A DNA stretch of 64,000 bases from Gemmatimonadota bacterium (GCA_040388535.1 JAZKBR010000007.1:68862-132861); one strand, 5' to 3'; shown: positions 1-9,313, counted from the stretch's first letter. Notes: generated from the letters alone by a model not told the origin. Program-made: numbers and translations.

Positions 1-1375
1 CGCCCAGCAGGTCGGGGTAACCGGCGATTCTCGCCGCGATATCAACGTACACCCCAGTGAGCGGGCCTGAGAGGAACGCCGCCAGGATGTCGGCCGCGGC
101 CTGCTGGGTTGCCGCGGGCCCACGTTCGCCGCCCGTCATTTGGGCCAGGAGCCAGCGACCCGGCGGGGCGAAGAAGAACGGCGCATCGGTGAAGGAGAAG
201 TGGTTCGCGTGCACCAGCTCGTAGCGGAAGCCTGGTGCGGTCATGTTCGCGAGCAGCTTGCCGTTCCCGCTGCGGAACAGGTCGCCGTGGGGGGATTCGA
301 TAAGGTCGCTCTGCAGCAGCAGGAAGGGGCGGGTCAACTGGCGGTCCGGCAGATCACCATACGGAGTGCCGTCAATGTTCGCGGCGGCGACGACGCGCGG
401 GTCGTCGCTCAGCACCATCGCCGAGACCGCTCCCCCGAACGAGTGGCCGATCACCGCCACCTTCGAGGTTTCGATTCTGCCGCCCCGCAACGTCGGCGAC
501 AACACGTCCGGACGCGCGATCTGGTCGATGACAAAACGGATATCTGCGGTCCGCACGAGCTGCTGGTCGGCCATGTAGCGGGTGCGGTCCCGCTGGCCCG
601 GCGCGAAGTTCTCCTGAGTTCCCACCACCTTGCCGTTGGGCAGCTGCGTCACCCCCGACTCGAAGGGATGATCGAGCACCAGGACGACGAAGCCGCGGCT
701 CGCGAGTCGGGTCACCAGGCCGGTGTAGACCGCGCGCGGCGCGCCGTATCCCGGCGAAAAGATCACCACCGGCCAGGGCCGAGCGCTCTCTGCCAGCGGC
801 GCCGACGCCTCGGCGTGGGAGTCGATCTGGCCGTAGCGATGCAGCAGGAAGCCGGGGAGGCCGCTGACCTGGCTCGGCATGTTGTCAGTGCCGTCGATGT
901 AGGGGAGCCGCGCACCATGGCCCGATTGCTCGGAGCGCGTCGTGGGATACCAGGCCTGAGCAATCACGCTGCGCCGGTCGCTCGAGTCGGCGGTATGCGG
1001 CTCGCTGCGCGATGTATCGGTCCAGCGGTAGACCTCGGTTCCCACAGCGTAGCGGCCATCTGGCGGCGGCAGTGTCGGGACTGCAGGGAGGATCCAGACG
1101 CCGACGGATGCTGCGGCTATCGCGACGAGACCGATGCGACCTGCCAGTCGGATCAGGGTGCCGGTGTGCAGCGGCGGCAGGGCGCAGAGCGCTAGCAGCA
1201 GACAGGCAGGGAGATCCTGCCAGGTGAAGCCGAGGAGAAACCACTTGGCCGCCACCAGGCAGAAGCCCACGCAGGCGGCGACGATCCGCTCCCTCCCGCG
1301 CCATTCTGGCGCGATCAGCCGCCACGTCGCGAGCGCCAGCACGGCGGCGAGAAGGAGCAGATCGGGAATCAGCAT
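1..1375 (-). CDS. Platelet-activating-factor acetylhydrolase-like alpha/beta hydrolase, truncated by the left edge
   Basis: Reading the minus strand from an ATG at 1375 gives about 458 uninterrupted codons that run off the window start, so the C-terminus is missing. The first ~95 residues are hydrophobic and predict about three membrane helices. A hydrolase domain follows, with an oxyanion-side motif FSPGYG and the nucleophile elbow GHSFGG near residue 310, then IDGTPYG and a histidine-rich stretch (HANHFSF) that probably holds the catalytic His. This arrangement fits the PAF-AH/dienelactone hydrolase superfamily, which cleaves short acyl esters; the substrate is unknown. It lies 25 bp downstream of the DUF1080 gene on the same strand and is probably the last gene of that small operon. 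The domain call is firm, the substrate is not. Confidence 0.85.
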   Translation of the reverse strand, partial: MLIPDLLLLAAVLALATWRLIAPEWRGRERIVAACVGFCLVAAKWFLLGFTWQDLPACLLLALCALPPLHTGTLIRLAGRIGLVAIAAASVGVWILPAVPTLPPPDGRYAVGTEVYRWTDTSRSEPHTADSSDRRSVIAQAWYPTTRSEQSGHGARLPYIDGTDNMPSQVSGLPGFLLHRYGQIDSHAEASAPLAESARPWPVVIFSPGYGAPRAVYTGLVTRLASRGFVVLVLDHPFESGVTQLPNGKVVGTQENFAPGQRDRTRYMADQQLVRTADIRFVIDQIARPDVLSPTLRGGRIETSKVAVIGHSFGGAVSAMVLSDDPRVVAAANIDGTPYGDLPDRQLTRPFLLLQSDLIESPHGDLFRSGNGKLLANMTAPGFRYELVHANHFSFTDAPFFFAPPGRWLLAQMTGGERGPAATQQAAADILAAFLSGPLTGVYVDIAARIAGYPDLLG

Positions 1376-1400
1376 ACGCGAAGCAAGATACGAAGCTCGT

Positions 1401-2408
1401 TCACCGCGGCGAGGTGAGTACCACTTTCCGATACTCGATCGCCGTGTGATCACCCTGCAGCATCAGTGGCCCCGGCCCCCCCTCATCGCTGTCGAGCGCG
1501 CCACCGGTGATGCCAGGAATCTCCTGTTGCACGATGATCGCGACACCGTTGAGGACGACGGTCACGAGTCGCCCGACCAAGGTGATGTCGCACGATTGCC
1601 ATTCGCCAGGTGCGAGCGCCGCGTCGCGGTTGGGCGTCAGGAATCCATACACGCCGCCCAGGTGATGACTGTCGAGTTCCATCCCCTTGCTGTCTTCCAC
1701 CTGCACTTCGTAACGGCCGCGAAGGTAGATGCCACTGTTGCCGCCCTTCGGAACCCTGAACTCAACGTGCAGCTTGAAGTCGGTGAAGCGGGCCTCGCTG
1801 ATCAGATTCGACCCAGGCTTGGCACTCGTGAGAATTCCGTCCTTCACGATCCACTGGTTCAGGCCGGTGGCCTTCCATCCGGTCAGGTCTTTGCCATTGA
1901 ACAACGCGACTGCAGCTCCCCACGCGGGTGCCTCGTGGCGGAGCGCAGGCGCCCGCACGGCCGAGAATGGCGAGCGTGTCCCAGCGGGGTCAGTGAGGAA
2001 GCCAGTGAGGGTGCCGCCGTCCAGCGCTCCTTCGACGACGAGATCACCGGTGCCGCGTTCCCACTGAGGTGGAATCGCGAAGTGCACAGCGCCGTCCTTG
2101 AACTCCACTCGGGATATCGGACGCGCGCTGCCGAACTGACCGACGAATCGGCCGACGAGGGTGCTGTTCCCCGACAACTCGACCTCGAGCCACGACGGAT
2201 AGGAGCCACCGGTAGAACGCACCGTGAGGTCCCAGCGACCGACGATCGCGGGCGGCGCAACCGGTGCCCCTTGCGTGGGCGGGGTGCGCGGCGATGCCAA
2301 CGGGATGAAGAGCGCGAGCCCAAGCCCCATCAGGAGGTGGTGTCTCTTCTGAGGGCGATCGACCGTGTCTTGCTGCTGCATGCGCGGGCTCCGTTGGCGA
2401 CCTGTCAT
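1401..2408 (-). CDS. Secreted DUF1080 (3-keto-disaccharide hydrolase-type) protein
   Basis: A protein of about 335 residues with a hydrophobic N-terminal segment (LLMGLGLALF), likely a signal peptide or anchor. The C-terminal ~190 residues carry the DUF1080 hallmark start LFNGKDLTGWKA, then GNSGIYLRGRYEVQVEDS and a GVYGF segment, a jelly-roll found in carbohydrate-active and 3-ketoglucoside-hydrolysing proteins. The N-terminal half looks like a small beta-rich domain of unknown role. I place the start at 2408 because its ATG overlaps the TGA of the upstream hydrolase gene by four bases, indicating translational coupling; longer starts would intrude into that gene. It is followed 25 bp later by the PAF-AH-like gene. 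Sugar substrate and activity are inferred from the family only. Confidence 0.85.
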   Translation of the reverse strand: MTGRQRSPRMQQQDTVDRPQKRHHLLMGLGLALFIPLASPRTPPTQGAPVAPPAIVGRWDLTVRSTGGSYPSWLEVELSGNSTLVGRFVGQFGSARPISRVEFKDGAVHFAIPPQWERGTGDLVVEGALDGGTLTGFLTDPAGTRSPFSAVRAPALRHEAPAWGAAVALFNGKDLTGWKATGLNQWIVKDGILTSAKPGSNLISEARFTDFKLHVEFRVPKGGNSGIYLRGRYEVQVEDSKGMELDSHHLGGVYGFLTPNRDAALAPGEWQSCDITLVGRLVTVVLNGVAIIVQQEIPGITGGALDSDEGGPGPLMLQGDHTAIEYRKVVLTSPR

Positions 2409-3148
2409 TGCTTGAGATGACGTTTCAGAAAACCGATGGTTCGACGCCAGGAGTCCATCGCGTCCCGCTCCGAGTAACTCGGAGCCCAAGGGGCATTGAA
2501 GACGTGCTGTGCGCCAGGGTAGAGGTGCATCTCGACGTCGCCACCACGGGCGCGCATCCGGTCGAACAGCCGATGCGCGAGCGCGACCGGGACTTCGCTG
2601 TCGGCCTCGCCGTGCAGAATCAGCAGGGGTGGAAACCGTGGTATCTGGTCGTCCGGGGGGTCCGCGTCGCTCCCGGCACCATAGAAATCTACGACGGCCT
2701 TGATGTCCGGTGTCGAGCCAGCAACGGAGATGGCCAGGAACGCCCCGCGGGAATAGCCGACCACTCCGACAGGCATGTCAGCGACGGCTGGTGTGTTCTC
2801 GAGGTAGGCTACGGCATTGCGGACGGTGGCCTGCCACACGGGCCAGTTGCGGCCCTCGGCCGTCGGTGATGCGCCCCGACCACTCTCCGCGTAATAGTCG
2901 ATGGCCAACGCGACGAAACCAGAGTCGGCAAAGCTCCTGGCGAACCGCGCGTAATCCGGGCGCCAGCCATACGATCCTGGCAGCAATAGCACGGCAGGGT
3001 GCGGGCCCGGTGCTGCGGGCACTTCAAGGATGCCCCACACCGCGGGAGAAACGCCGGGACCAGTGAGCCGACGCGGTGCCGGCACTCCGCTGGTGCAAGC
3101 GGCAAAGAGGAGTGGCAGGGGAAGCAAACTCAGCCCTGAAAGCCGCAC
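2405..3148 (-). CDS. Dienelactone hydrolase-family lipoprotein
   Basis: A protein of 247 residues beginning with a lipoprotein signal whose lipobox ends in Cys18 (LLFAAC), so it should be anchored on the envelope. The alpha/beta hydrolase core is clear: LLLPGSYGW near the oxyanion hole, the nucleophile elbow GYSRGA, a VDFYGAG strand, the acid-bearing strand LILHGEADSEVP and the catalytic-histidine region PGAQHVF. This pattern is typical of dienelactone hydrolases that act on small lactones or esters. It is the first gene of a three-gene minus-strand operon with the DUF1080 protein (ATGA overlap) and the PAF-AH-like hydrolase. The divergent neighbour is padR. Substrate unknown. Confidence 0.88.
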   Translation of the reverse strand: MRLSGLSLLPLPLLFAACTSGVPAPRRLTGPGVSPAVWGILEVPAAPGPHPAVLLLPGSYGWRPDYARFARSFADSGFVALAIDYYAESGRGASPTAEGRNWPVWQATVRNAVAYLENTPAVADMPVGVVGYSRGAFLAISVAGSTPDIKAVVDFYGAGSDADPPDDQIPRFPPLLILHGEADSEVPVALAHRLFDRMRARGGDVEMHLYPGAQHVFNAPWAPSYSERDAMDSWRRTIGFLKRHLKQ

Positions 3149-3297
3149 GAGTCCTCGCGACAGAGGTTGGGCACCGCCGTGGTCCGCGAGTGCCGAATGA
3201 ATCTAGCGCGCGCAGGCGCCCCCTCTGCATTGACAGGAAACCTCGGCCCCGGCAGCCCTGGCCCCCTGCAACCCTTTTCGCCCGCCGGTTGTCTTAT

Positions 3298-3314
3298 CTT
3301 CAGATCATCTGAAG
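3298..3314. promoter_or_regulatory. 17-bp perfect palindrome, probable PadR operator
   Basis: The sequence CTTCAGATCATCTGAAG is a perfect 8-bp inverted repeat around one central base. It ends ten bases before the padR ATG at 3324, overlaps the ribosome-binding sequence GAAGGAGG, and sits just after a TATCTT element that could be a -10 box. PadR proteins usually repress their own operons by binding such palindromes, so autoregulation of padR and the permease is the simplest reading. Binding is inferred. Confidence 0.7.
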
Positions 3315-3323
3315 GAGGCACAA

Positions 3324-3674
3324 ATGGCGACCGACAACGGCGAACTGCTCCAGGGCACCCTCGAAATGCTGGTGCTCCGGACCCTGGCCCACGAACCGAT
3401 GCACGGCTGGGGCATTGCCCACCGGATCGAGGAACGTTCGGGCAATGTCTTCCTGGTCACGCAGGGGTCGCTCTACCCCGCCCTCCTGCGGATGAAGCGC
3501 CGAGGCTGGCTGAAGACCGAGTGGCAGATCACCGAGAACAACCGCCGCGCCAGGTACTACGCCCTCACCGCCGCCGGACGGAAACAGCTCTCCGTTGAAC
3601 ACGGCGGCTGGCTCCGCACCGTCGCCGCCATCAACCTCATCATGACCGCAAACTGGGCCGGGGCCGACGCATGA
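3324..3674 (+). CDS. PadR-family transcriptional regulator
   Basis: A protein of 116 residues, the normal size for short PadR regulators. It shows the family signature: LLQGTLEMLVLRTLA at the start, HGWGIAHRIEE in helix 2, QGSLYPALLRMKRRGWL in the recognition helix and wing entry, then ARYYALTAAGRK. A strong GAAGGAGG Shine-Dalgarno precedes the ATG. Its stop overlaps the start of the ADOP permease by four bases (ATGA at 3671). In Acidobacteriota and Gemmatimonadota this pairing is common and the regulator presumably controls the permease. The ligand is unknown. Confidence 0.95.
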   Translation: MATDNGELLQGTLEMLVLRTLAHEPMHGWGIAHRIEERSGNVFLVTQGSLYPALLRMKRRGWLKTEWQITENNRRARYYALTAAGRKQLSVEHGGWLRTVAAINLIMTANWAGADA

Positions 3675-6334
3675 GCATTCTCTCCGACATCGCCGTCCGA
3701 CTTCGCGCCCTCTTCTTCCGTCGTGCAGAGGAAGCCGAACTCGAGGAAGAGCTCCGCTTTCACGTCGAGATGGAAACCGAATTCCGGGAGCACGCCGGCG
3801 TGAGGGACCGCGAGGCCGCTCGCCAGAGTCGCATCGCCCTCGGCGGTGTGGAGCAGGTGAAGGACGCCGTCCGCGACGCACGCGGGACGCAGATGTTCGA
3901 GGAAGCGCTCCGCGACATCAGCTACACCCTGCGCAACCTCGGCCGGAATCGCGGGTTCGCGGCGGTGGTGATCCTCACGCTCGCCGTTGGCATCGGCGGC
4001 ACAACGGCGGTCTTCAGCGCCGTCGACCACGTGCTGCTCAAGCCACTGCCGTATCAGGAGTCGGGTCGGCTGGTGCGGATCTACGGCACCAGTACCCAGG
4101 ACCTCGCCGGGCACAACTTCCTCTCGCCGGTCTACTTCGGTGCCTACCGGAGCCAGCTCACCACCGCTGAAGGCGTTGCGGCGATCTACACCTACAGCAA
4201 TGTCGGCGCCGACATCGGCAGTGGCGATCAGGCCCGCCGCGTTCGCCTGCTCTACACCAGCGCCAACTACTTCGACGTGATCCGGGTACGCCCCTCCCTC
4301 GGCAATTCGTTCGCGCCGGAGGACGAGATCGGCCCAGGAGTTGAGGACAATCTCGACGCAGCCCCGGTGACCGTCATTTCGCATCAGGTCTGGCAGGACA
4401 ATTTCCAGAGCGATCCCGGCGCTGTGGGCAAGTCATTGCTGATGAACGGCAAGTCGTATCGGGTCGTCGGCGTGATGCCCGCAGGATACGAGGATCCGAT
4501 CGCCGGCGCCGTCGACGCCTGGGTGCCGATTGACCTCCGGCTGGCGACGGACCCGACACAGGCGGGCAACCACTACCTGACGGCGATTGCTCGGCTCCGT
4601 GGGGGCGTATCGATCGAGCAAGCGCAGGCTGAGCTTGGTGGTGTCGCGGTCCGGCTGGGAGAGCAGTATTCGGGGCAGAAGCTCGAGCGTGCCCGCCTCG
4701 ATCCCCTCAAGGACGACATCGTCGGTTCCTCGAGCCGTGCGCTGGAGGTGATGCTCGGCGCGGTCGGGCTGGTGCTGATTCTCGTGTGCGTCAACATCGC
4801 CAACCTGATGCTGGTCCGCAGCTCGGAGCGCACCCAGGAGTTCGCGCTGCGATCGGCCCTCGGCGCTGGCGGGACGCGGTTGCTCCGCCAGCTGCTGGTC
4901 GAGTCACTGACGCTGGCGATCGCCGGCGCGCTCGCTGGCTTCCTGGTCGCGCGATTCGCCGTATCGGCAATCGTGGTGCTCGGCACCGGCACGATTCCGC
5001 GACTCAATACCCTGACACTCGACCCGCGACTCCTCGGCTTCTCGCTCGTCCTCGCCGTGGGCTGCGCCGTCCTCTTCGGGCTGACGCCCGCCATTCGCGC
5101 CGCGAGAACCCAGCCAGGCAATGCGCTGCGCGATCAGACCCGCGGCGGCACCAGTGGTGGGCGCGCGCTCCAGTTTCGCGAATGGCTGGTGATCTCGCAG
5201 GTCGCCATGGCGCTGGTGCTGATGGTCGGCGCAGGACTACTGCTCGCCTCCTTCCGCGCGCTCGGCGATCTCGATCTCGGCATCAAACCCGCGAACGTGC
5301 TCACCTTCGAGCTCAACCTCCCCAGCGTGCGATATGACTCCACTGCGCGGGCCGCATTCTTCGAGCGCTTCGCCGGAGAAGTTGCGGCGCTTCCGGGTGT
5401 CAGCGCTGCCGGCGGAATCTCCAGATTGCCCGCGACCGGAGCGTACCATCAGTGGGGAATGGCCGTCACCAGCGGGCCGCTCGTGGGTGACGCTCAGCGG
5501 GGCCGGACCGGCGCCCAGAACCGCGTTGTCTCCGGGGAGTACTTCCGTGCAGTCGGCATCCCGCTCCTCGAAGGTCGGTTCTTCGATGCCCGCGATGACA
5601 ATCGGGCCACACAGCACGTGATCATCAGCAAGACTCTCGCGTCGCGGCTCTTTCCCGGTATCAGTGCAGTGGGCCAGACATTGTCGCTCTCACACGGATC
5701 GGAGATCATCGGTGTCGTGGGCGATGTATCGGTCACGAACGAAGGGCGCGAGGATGGTTACGTCTATCACCCGCATCAGCAATTCGCGGGCGACCGCAAC
5801 TGGCCGTTGCAGCAGGTAATTCTCTTCACCGGGGATCGCACCACGATCGAAGCCGCGGTGCTGCGTCAGCTCGCCACTGATGACCCTCAGCTGGTGATGT
5901 ACCATCCGATGATGCTCGATGCGGCAATCGGCAAGGGTGCGTCGCAGCGGCTCTTCACACTGCGGCTACTGGTGGCCTTCGCCGCCATGGCACTCGCCCT
6001 CTCCGCCCTCGGTCTGTACGGCGTGCTCTCCTATGGCGTGAAGCTGCGCACCCGGGAGTTCGGCATCCGGATGGCGCTCGGCGCGGCGCGAGGAACGATC
6101 AGCGGGATGGTCCTGCGGCAGGGACTCATCGTCGCCGCGATCGGTGTGCTCGTCGGGCTTCTTGGTGCAGTCGCGCTGTCGGGCGTGATGACGGCGATGC
6201 TCTTTCAGGTGAGCCCGCTTGACCTGCGGGTATTGGGGGGTTCGGTGTTGTTCCTCGCGATGATCGCTGGGGCGGCGGCGTGGTTACCGGCCCATCGTGC
6301 GACATCGGTCGATCCGCGGAGCGCGTTGCAGTAG
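3671..6334 (+). CDS. ADOP-type ABC transporter permease (MacB/FtsX family)
   Basis: A protein of 887 residues with the duplicated permease layout of PadR-linked ADOP proteins. There is an N-terminal cytosolic helical region of ~75 residues, a first membrane helix followed by VGIGGTTAVFSAVDHVLL, a large periplasmic MacB-like domain to about residue 350, then FtsX helices (VMLGAVGLVLILVCVNIANLML), a second periplasmic domain and a second FtsX block near residues 770-880. The conserved FALRSALGAGGTRLLRQLL and FGIRMALGAARG loops contact the ATPase in this family. No ATPase gene is adjacent, so a partner must be encoded elsewhere. It is translationally coupled to padR. A role in extrusion or envelope-stress handling is inferred from MacB relatives. 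Confidence 0.93.
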   Translation: MSILSDIAVRLRALFFRRAEEAELEEELRFHVEMETEFREHAGVRDREAARQSRIALGGVEQVKDAVRDARGTQMFEEALRDISYTLRNLGRNRGFAAVVILTLAVGIGGTTAVFSAVDHVLLKPLPYQESGRLVRIYGTSTQDLAGHNFLSPVYFGAYRSQLTTAEGVAAIYTYSNVGADIGSGDQARRVRLLYTSANYFDVIRVRPSLGNSFAPEDEIGPGVEDNLDAAPVTVISHQVWQDNFQSDPGAVGKSLLMNGKSYRVVGVMPAGYEDPIAGAVDAWVPIDLRLATDPTQAGNHYLTAIARLRGGVSIEQAQAELGGVAVRLGEQYSGQKLERARLDPLKDDIVGSSSRALEVMLGAVGLVLILVCVNIANLMLVRSSERTQEFALRSALGAGGTRLLRQLLVESLTLAIAGALAGFLVARFAVSAIVVLGTGTIPRLNTLTLDPRLLGFSLVLAVGCAVLFGLTPAIRAARTQPGNALRDQTRGGTSGGRALQFREWLVISQVAMALVLMVGAGLLLASFRALGDLDLGIKPANVLTFELNLPSVRYDSTARAAFFERFAGEVAALPGVSAAGGISRLPATGAYHQWGMAVTSGPLVGDAQRGRTGAQNRVVSGEYFRAVGIPLLEGRFFDARDDNRATQHVIISKTLASRLFPGISAVGQTLSLSHGSEIIGVVGDVSVTNEGREDGYVYHPHQQFAGDRNWPLQQVILFTGDRTTIEAAVLRQLATDDPQLVMYHPMMLDAAIGKGASQRLFTLRLLVAFAAMALALSALGLYGVLSYGVKLRTREFGIRMALGAARGTISGMVLRQGLIVAAIGVLVGLLGAVALSGVMTAMLFQVSPLDLRVLGGSVLFLAMIAGAAAWLPAHRATSVDPRSALQ

Positions 6335-6394
6335 CGGTATCGGCGTCAAGCGTTACGCCGGCCCGCCTTCTGCGCGTGATCGCCAGCCCAGATG

Positions 6395-6901
6395 TCAGCC
6401 CTCCGACGCGCCGAATTGGCGCAATAGCGCATCCATGGCCGGGTCGCCGCTGGGGTATTCCGCGTCCTCGACACGAGCGCCGGCCCGCAGGAGGTCCTCG
6501 ACAATCTGCGCGTGCGCGGGACGAGGCTCGTGCACCGCCGCCCAGACCGCCGTGCCCAGCACCGTGCCGTCATACATGCTTCGGCTTTCCAGCGGCGCGC
6601 CACGCTGAATAAGCAGCCGTACGATCTCGAGCTGACCGCGATTCGCCGCCCAGTGAAACGCGTTGAGCCCTGTCGCCGCACCCGCCGCAGGGTCAATCCC
6701 CTGCGCCAGGAAATACTCGGCAACGCGGATCTCCCCCAGGAAGCAAGCGCAGGTCAGCGCCTCGGCACGCACGTCGGGGGTGGCCACCAATGCACCGCTC
6801 TCATCCCACTGCTGCGCGAGGGGATGTGCGCCCTCGAACGCAGGCGCCATTCGGGAAAAGTCTCCGGCGCGTATGCCGTCGATGAAGCCCTGAACGGTCA
6901 T
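6395..6901 (-). CDS. Small ankyrin-repeat protein
   Basis: A protein of 168 residues with two to three ankyrin repeats, seen most clearly in the segment TGLNAFHWAANRGQLEIV followed by RLLIQRGAPLESR, and again around LGTAVWAAVHEPRP with VEDLLRAGARVED. No signal peptide or membrane segment is visible, so it is probably a cytosolic protein-protein interaction module. Its ATG at 6901 overlaps the stop of the acetamidase-like gene by four bases, so it is co-translated with it. Ankyrin proteins near secreted enzymes sometimes act as inhibitors or chaperones; here that is conjecture. The gene ends convergently with the ADOP permease gene. Confidence 0.88.
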   Translation of the reverse strand: MTVQGFIDGIRAGDFSRMAPAFEGAHPLAQQWDESGALVATPDVRAEALTCACFLGEIRVAEYFLAQGIDPAAGAATGLNAFHWAANRGQLEIVRLLIQRGAPLESRSMYDGTVLGTAVWAAVHEPRPAHAQIVEDLLRAGARVEDAEYPSGDPAMDALLRQFGASEG

Positions 6902-8241
6902 GGAGTGATCCCTTTCAGCAATTGCTTCGGGAACCGGGCGACTACGTGAAGCACCCCGTCGACGACCTCGGCAATGTCGTATTGCACCCCGGTGCCCATC
7001 AGGAGCGCAACTTCACTGCGCGTCAGCTTGTAATCCTGTTCCAGCCAGGTCGCGAGGCGGGTAGTGGCCGAACGAAACGCCTGGTCGAGTGACCCACCCA
7101 TACCTGACGCCATCAGGAATGCAGCATCCTCGGCGCGAGGCATGCCGATGCGCTTTCGTCGAATCAGCTCAACCGAGAACTCAACGTCCATCGACGTCTC
7201 GAGGGCGTCGCCGGTCAGTTCGCCGTCACCCTGTGCCGCGTGGCCGTCACCCAGATAGAGGTAGGCGCCGGGCTGCGAGATCGGCAGGTAGATCGTCGTC
7301 CCTTCGCCCAGGCGATTGTAATCCATGTTTCCGCCGAACGAGCCTGGCACGCCGGTACTCCGCACCTCGGCGCGTCCGATACTCCCCGGCGCAACGGCGA
7401 TCGATCCGAGAATCGGATGGAGAGGCACTGTGTAGTGGGTGAGCTTTGCGCTCGGCGTCTTCAGGCGGACGATGCCAGCGGCAGCATCGATCGTCCACGT
7501 CGCGGGGCCGTCGCCGCCGCCATTCCCCCCACTCGAGCCGTATCCAGGCTCGAGGGCATCCGGTGCGATTGTCGCGCCGCTCACGGCCCACGACCGATTC
7601 GTGCGGACGCGCAGCAGCCGGATGACGAGCACGTCGCCGGGTAGGGAGTTCTCGATGTAGAACGGGCCGGTCAGAGGATTTCCGCCCTCCGAGCGACGCT
7701 TCCCCGCCGAGTCGATCCCGTCGGCGCCGATGGTCTCGGTCCGCACCGTGTCACCTGACCAGAGGTGGGCCAGCGGACGTGGCGTTGCCGAGACGACGCG
7801 AAAGAACTCCGCGGGGTGCACCGTCTGGCGCGTTGGTGTCGAGGAACGACGCTCGCTGTCGCGCACCATCCAGAGCACGCGGATGGTGTCAGGGCCTTGT
7901 ATGCCGCGTCCGACGAGCGAGTCGCCGGACCAGCTCGCGGAGATCGTCATCGCGTACTCGCCTGTTTGATCGGCCCCCATACCGCTGAGCGTGATACCAG
8001 ACGACGTCGATCGCCCCTGCAGGCGCAGCTGATTGGGTGCGGTCACCGTGAGTGAGTCACCCCGTGTTTGCAGTTCGACCCGGAGCGGCGTGTCGATGCC
8101 GTGCGGTTGCCGTCGCCACAATGTCCAGTTGCCGTCGAGAGTTGGCCGATTGGACTGCTGGGCGGAGAGCGACCCGGAGACGAGCATCGCGACGGCGGGA
8201 AGGAGCAATGCGCGATTAACAATGGCTCGCAGTTCCTTCAT
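6898..8241 (-). CDS. Secreted acetamidase/formamidase-family protein
   Basis: A protein of about 447 residues when started at the ATG at 8241, which has a good Shine-Dalgarno (AAGGGAG) and lies four bases after the preceding stop. The N-terminal signal peptide ends near SGSLSAQQ. A poorly conserved beta-rich region of ~130 residues precedes the FmdA/AmdA fold, recognised by FRVVSATPRPLAHLWSGD, PLTGPFYIENSLPGDVLVI, PHPILGSIAV-like strands, PGSFGGNMD, YLGDGHAAQGDGEL and the C-terminal LMGTGVQYDIAEVVDG. Family members hydrolyse formamide or short amides; export to the periplasm is unusual for the classical enzymes but common in soil bacteria. It is sandwiched between an alpha/beta hydrolase and an overlapping ankyrin gene. 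Confidence 0.9.
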   Translation of the reverse strand: MKELRAIVNRALLLPAVAMLVSGSLSAQQSNRPTLDGNWTLWRRQPHGIDTPLRVELQTRGDSLTVTAPNQLRLQGRSTSSGITLSGMGADQTGEYAMTISASWSGDSLVGRGIQGPDTIRVLWMVRDSERRSSTPTRQTVHPAEFFRVVSATPRPLAHLWSGDTVRTETIGADGIDSAGKRRSEGGNPLTGPFYIENSLPGDVLVIRLLRVRTNRSWAVSGATIAPDALEPGYGSSGGNGGGDGPATWTIDAAAGIVRLKTPSAKLTHYTVPLHPILGSIAVAPGSIGRAEVRSTGVPGSFGGNMDYNRLGEGTTIYLPISQPGAYLYLGDGHAAQGDGELTGDALETSMDVEFSVELIRRKRIGMPRAEDAAFLMASGMGGSLDQAFRSATTRLATWLEQDYKLTRSEVALLMGTGVQYDIAEVVDGVLHVVARFPKQLLKGITP

Positions 8242-8245
8242 GGAC

Positions 8246-9313
8246 TCACTCCCTTGGCTCCGTCGAGGTCGACGAAGCACTGTGCCGAACCGTGGCAACG
8301 GCATCCGTGATGGCCTGGACGACGAGGTCTGGTTGGTCGAACTGTACGTAGTGACTGCTTCGCTCCGCAACGATCAGGTGACCGTTGGAGGATGTCTGCG
8401 CGAGTTCACGGTGCAGTCGGTGCCAGACCGCTCGATTGGAGTCGGCGTCGCTCTGGGTGCTCCCAGGACGAAGGCCTTCGGGCAGGTAGCTGCCGTCAAC
8501 CACGTACAGGGGAATATCGAGCGGACGTCGTGCCGCGCGGACTTCTGCCGGGCTTCGCGTGCGGAATGATTCAAACTCATCGCGCAGCGTCTGGAACCAC
8601 TGGTGCCGGTAGCCGAGGGTAATGGCCAGTGGCCGTTGGCTGGCAGCCGCCGCGTTGGTATCTGCCGCGGAGGTGCGCGTGAGTCGCTGGAGACCAAAGA
8701 CGGCGCGCGTCGCTTGGTGGCGCATCTCACTCAGGTATCCATCGTAGGCGTCGCTTTCCGAGGCTGTCCACTGGGGGAACTGCTCCTCATGCGACGGATC
8801 AACGAGCACGAGCGCCGCGACCTCTGATGGGTACGTGTAGGTGAAGAGCCGCACATTCAGGCCGCCGAATGAATGCCCGACGAGCACATAGGGTGGTGAG
8901 AGCTGTGCCGCCGTGAGCAGTGCGTGCAGCTCGCGTACGATCTGGGCGCTCCCGCGCGGCGTGGGCCCAGCGTCGCTGTACCCTAGCCCGGCCCGGTCGT
9001 AGGAGCAGACCCGGGTGCTGCGCGCGATCACTGGCTGGATCGATCCCCATGCGAGCCAACTGTCGCCGAGCCCGGCATCCATCACGACGGTGGGACTGCC
9101 GGTGCCCTCACAGACGAGGTGGAGGCGGTAGCCACCGACATCGATCATTCGGCCGGGGGGCGGGTATCGCCGGAGATCGCGAGCGGAGCCGACCGACTCG
9201 TAGGTTGCGCCCGAGGCGACCAGGATAAGGGCGAAGGCGCCGATCGCAACGATCCCTTGGATCCCCCGACGTACCCACCTGCTCCGCCGGACCAGTACGG
9301 CCTGCGAGGTCAC
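8246..9313 (-). CDS. Membrane-anchored alpha/beta hydrolase
   Basis: A protein of about 355 residues with one N-terminal membrane helix (GIQGIVAIGAFALILVASGA) and an alpha/beta hydrolase domain: YRLHLVCEGTGSPTVVMDAG, the nucleophile elbow GHSFGG, LVLVDPSHEEQ and a C-terminal catalytic-His region RSSHYVQFDQP. I favour the GTG start at 9313, which overlaps the TGA of the upstream gene as GTGA; an in-frame ATG at 9343 would place ten codons inside that gene. Substrate cannot be read from the sequence. It belongs to a run of four co-directional genes (10251 down to 6395). Confidence 0.88.
   Translation of the reverse strand: MTSQAVLVRRSRWVRRGIQGIVAIGAFALILVASGATYESVGSARDLRRYPPPGRMIDVGGYRLHLVCEGTGSPTVVMDAGLGDSWLAWGSIQPVIARSTRVCSYDRAGLGYSDAGPTPRGSAQIVRELHALLTAAQLSPPYVLVGHSFGGLNVRLFTYTYPSEVAALVLVDPSHEEQFPQWTASESDAYDGYLSEMRHQATRAVFGLQRLTRTSAADTNAAAASQRPLAITLGYRHQWFQTLRDEFESFRTRSPAEVRAARRPLDIPLYVVDGSYLPEGLRPGSTQSDADSNRAVWHRLHRELAQTSSNGHLIVAERSSHYVQFDQPDLVVQAITDAVATVRHSASSTSTEPRE

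Noticed and set aside
140-2420. Long plus-strand open frames of 351 and 428 codons
   Set aside because: They are antisense to clear hydrolase and DUF1080 genes, have no recognisable domain and show Arg-rich shadow composition.
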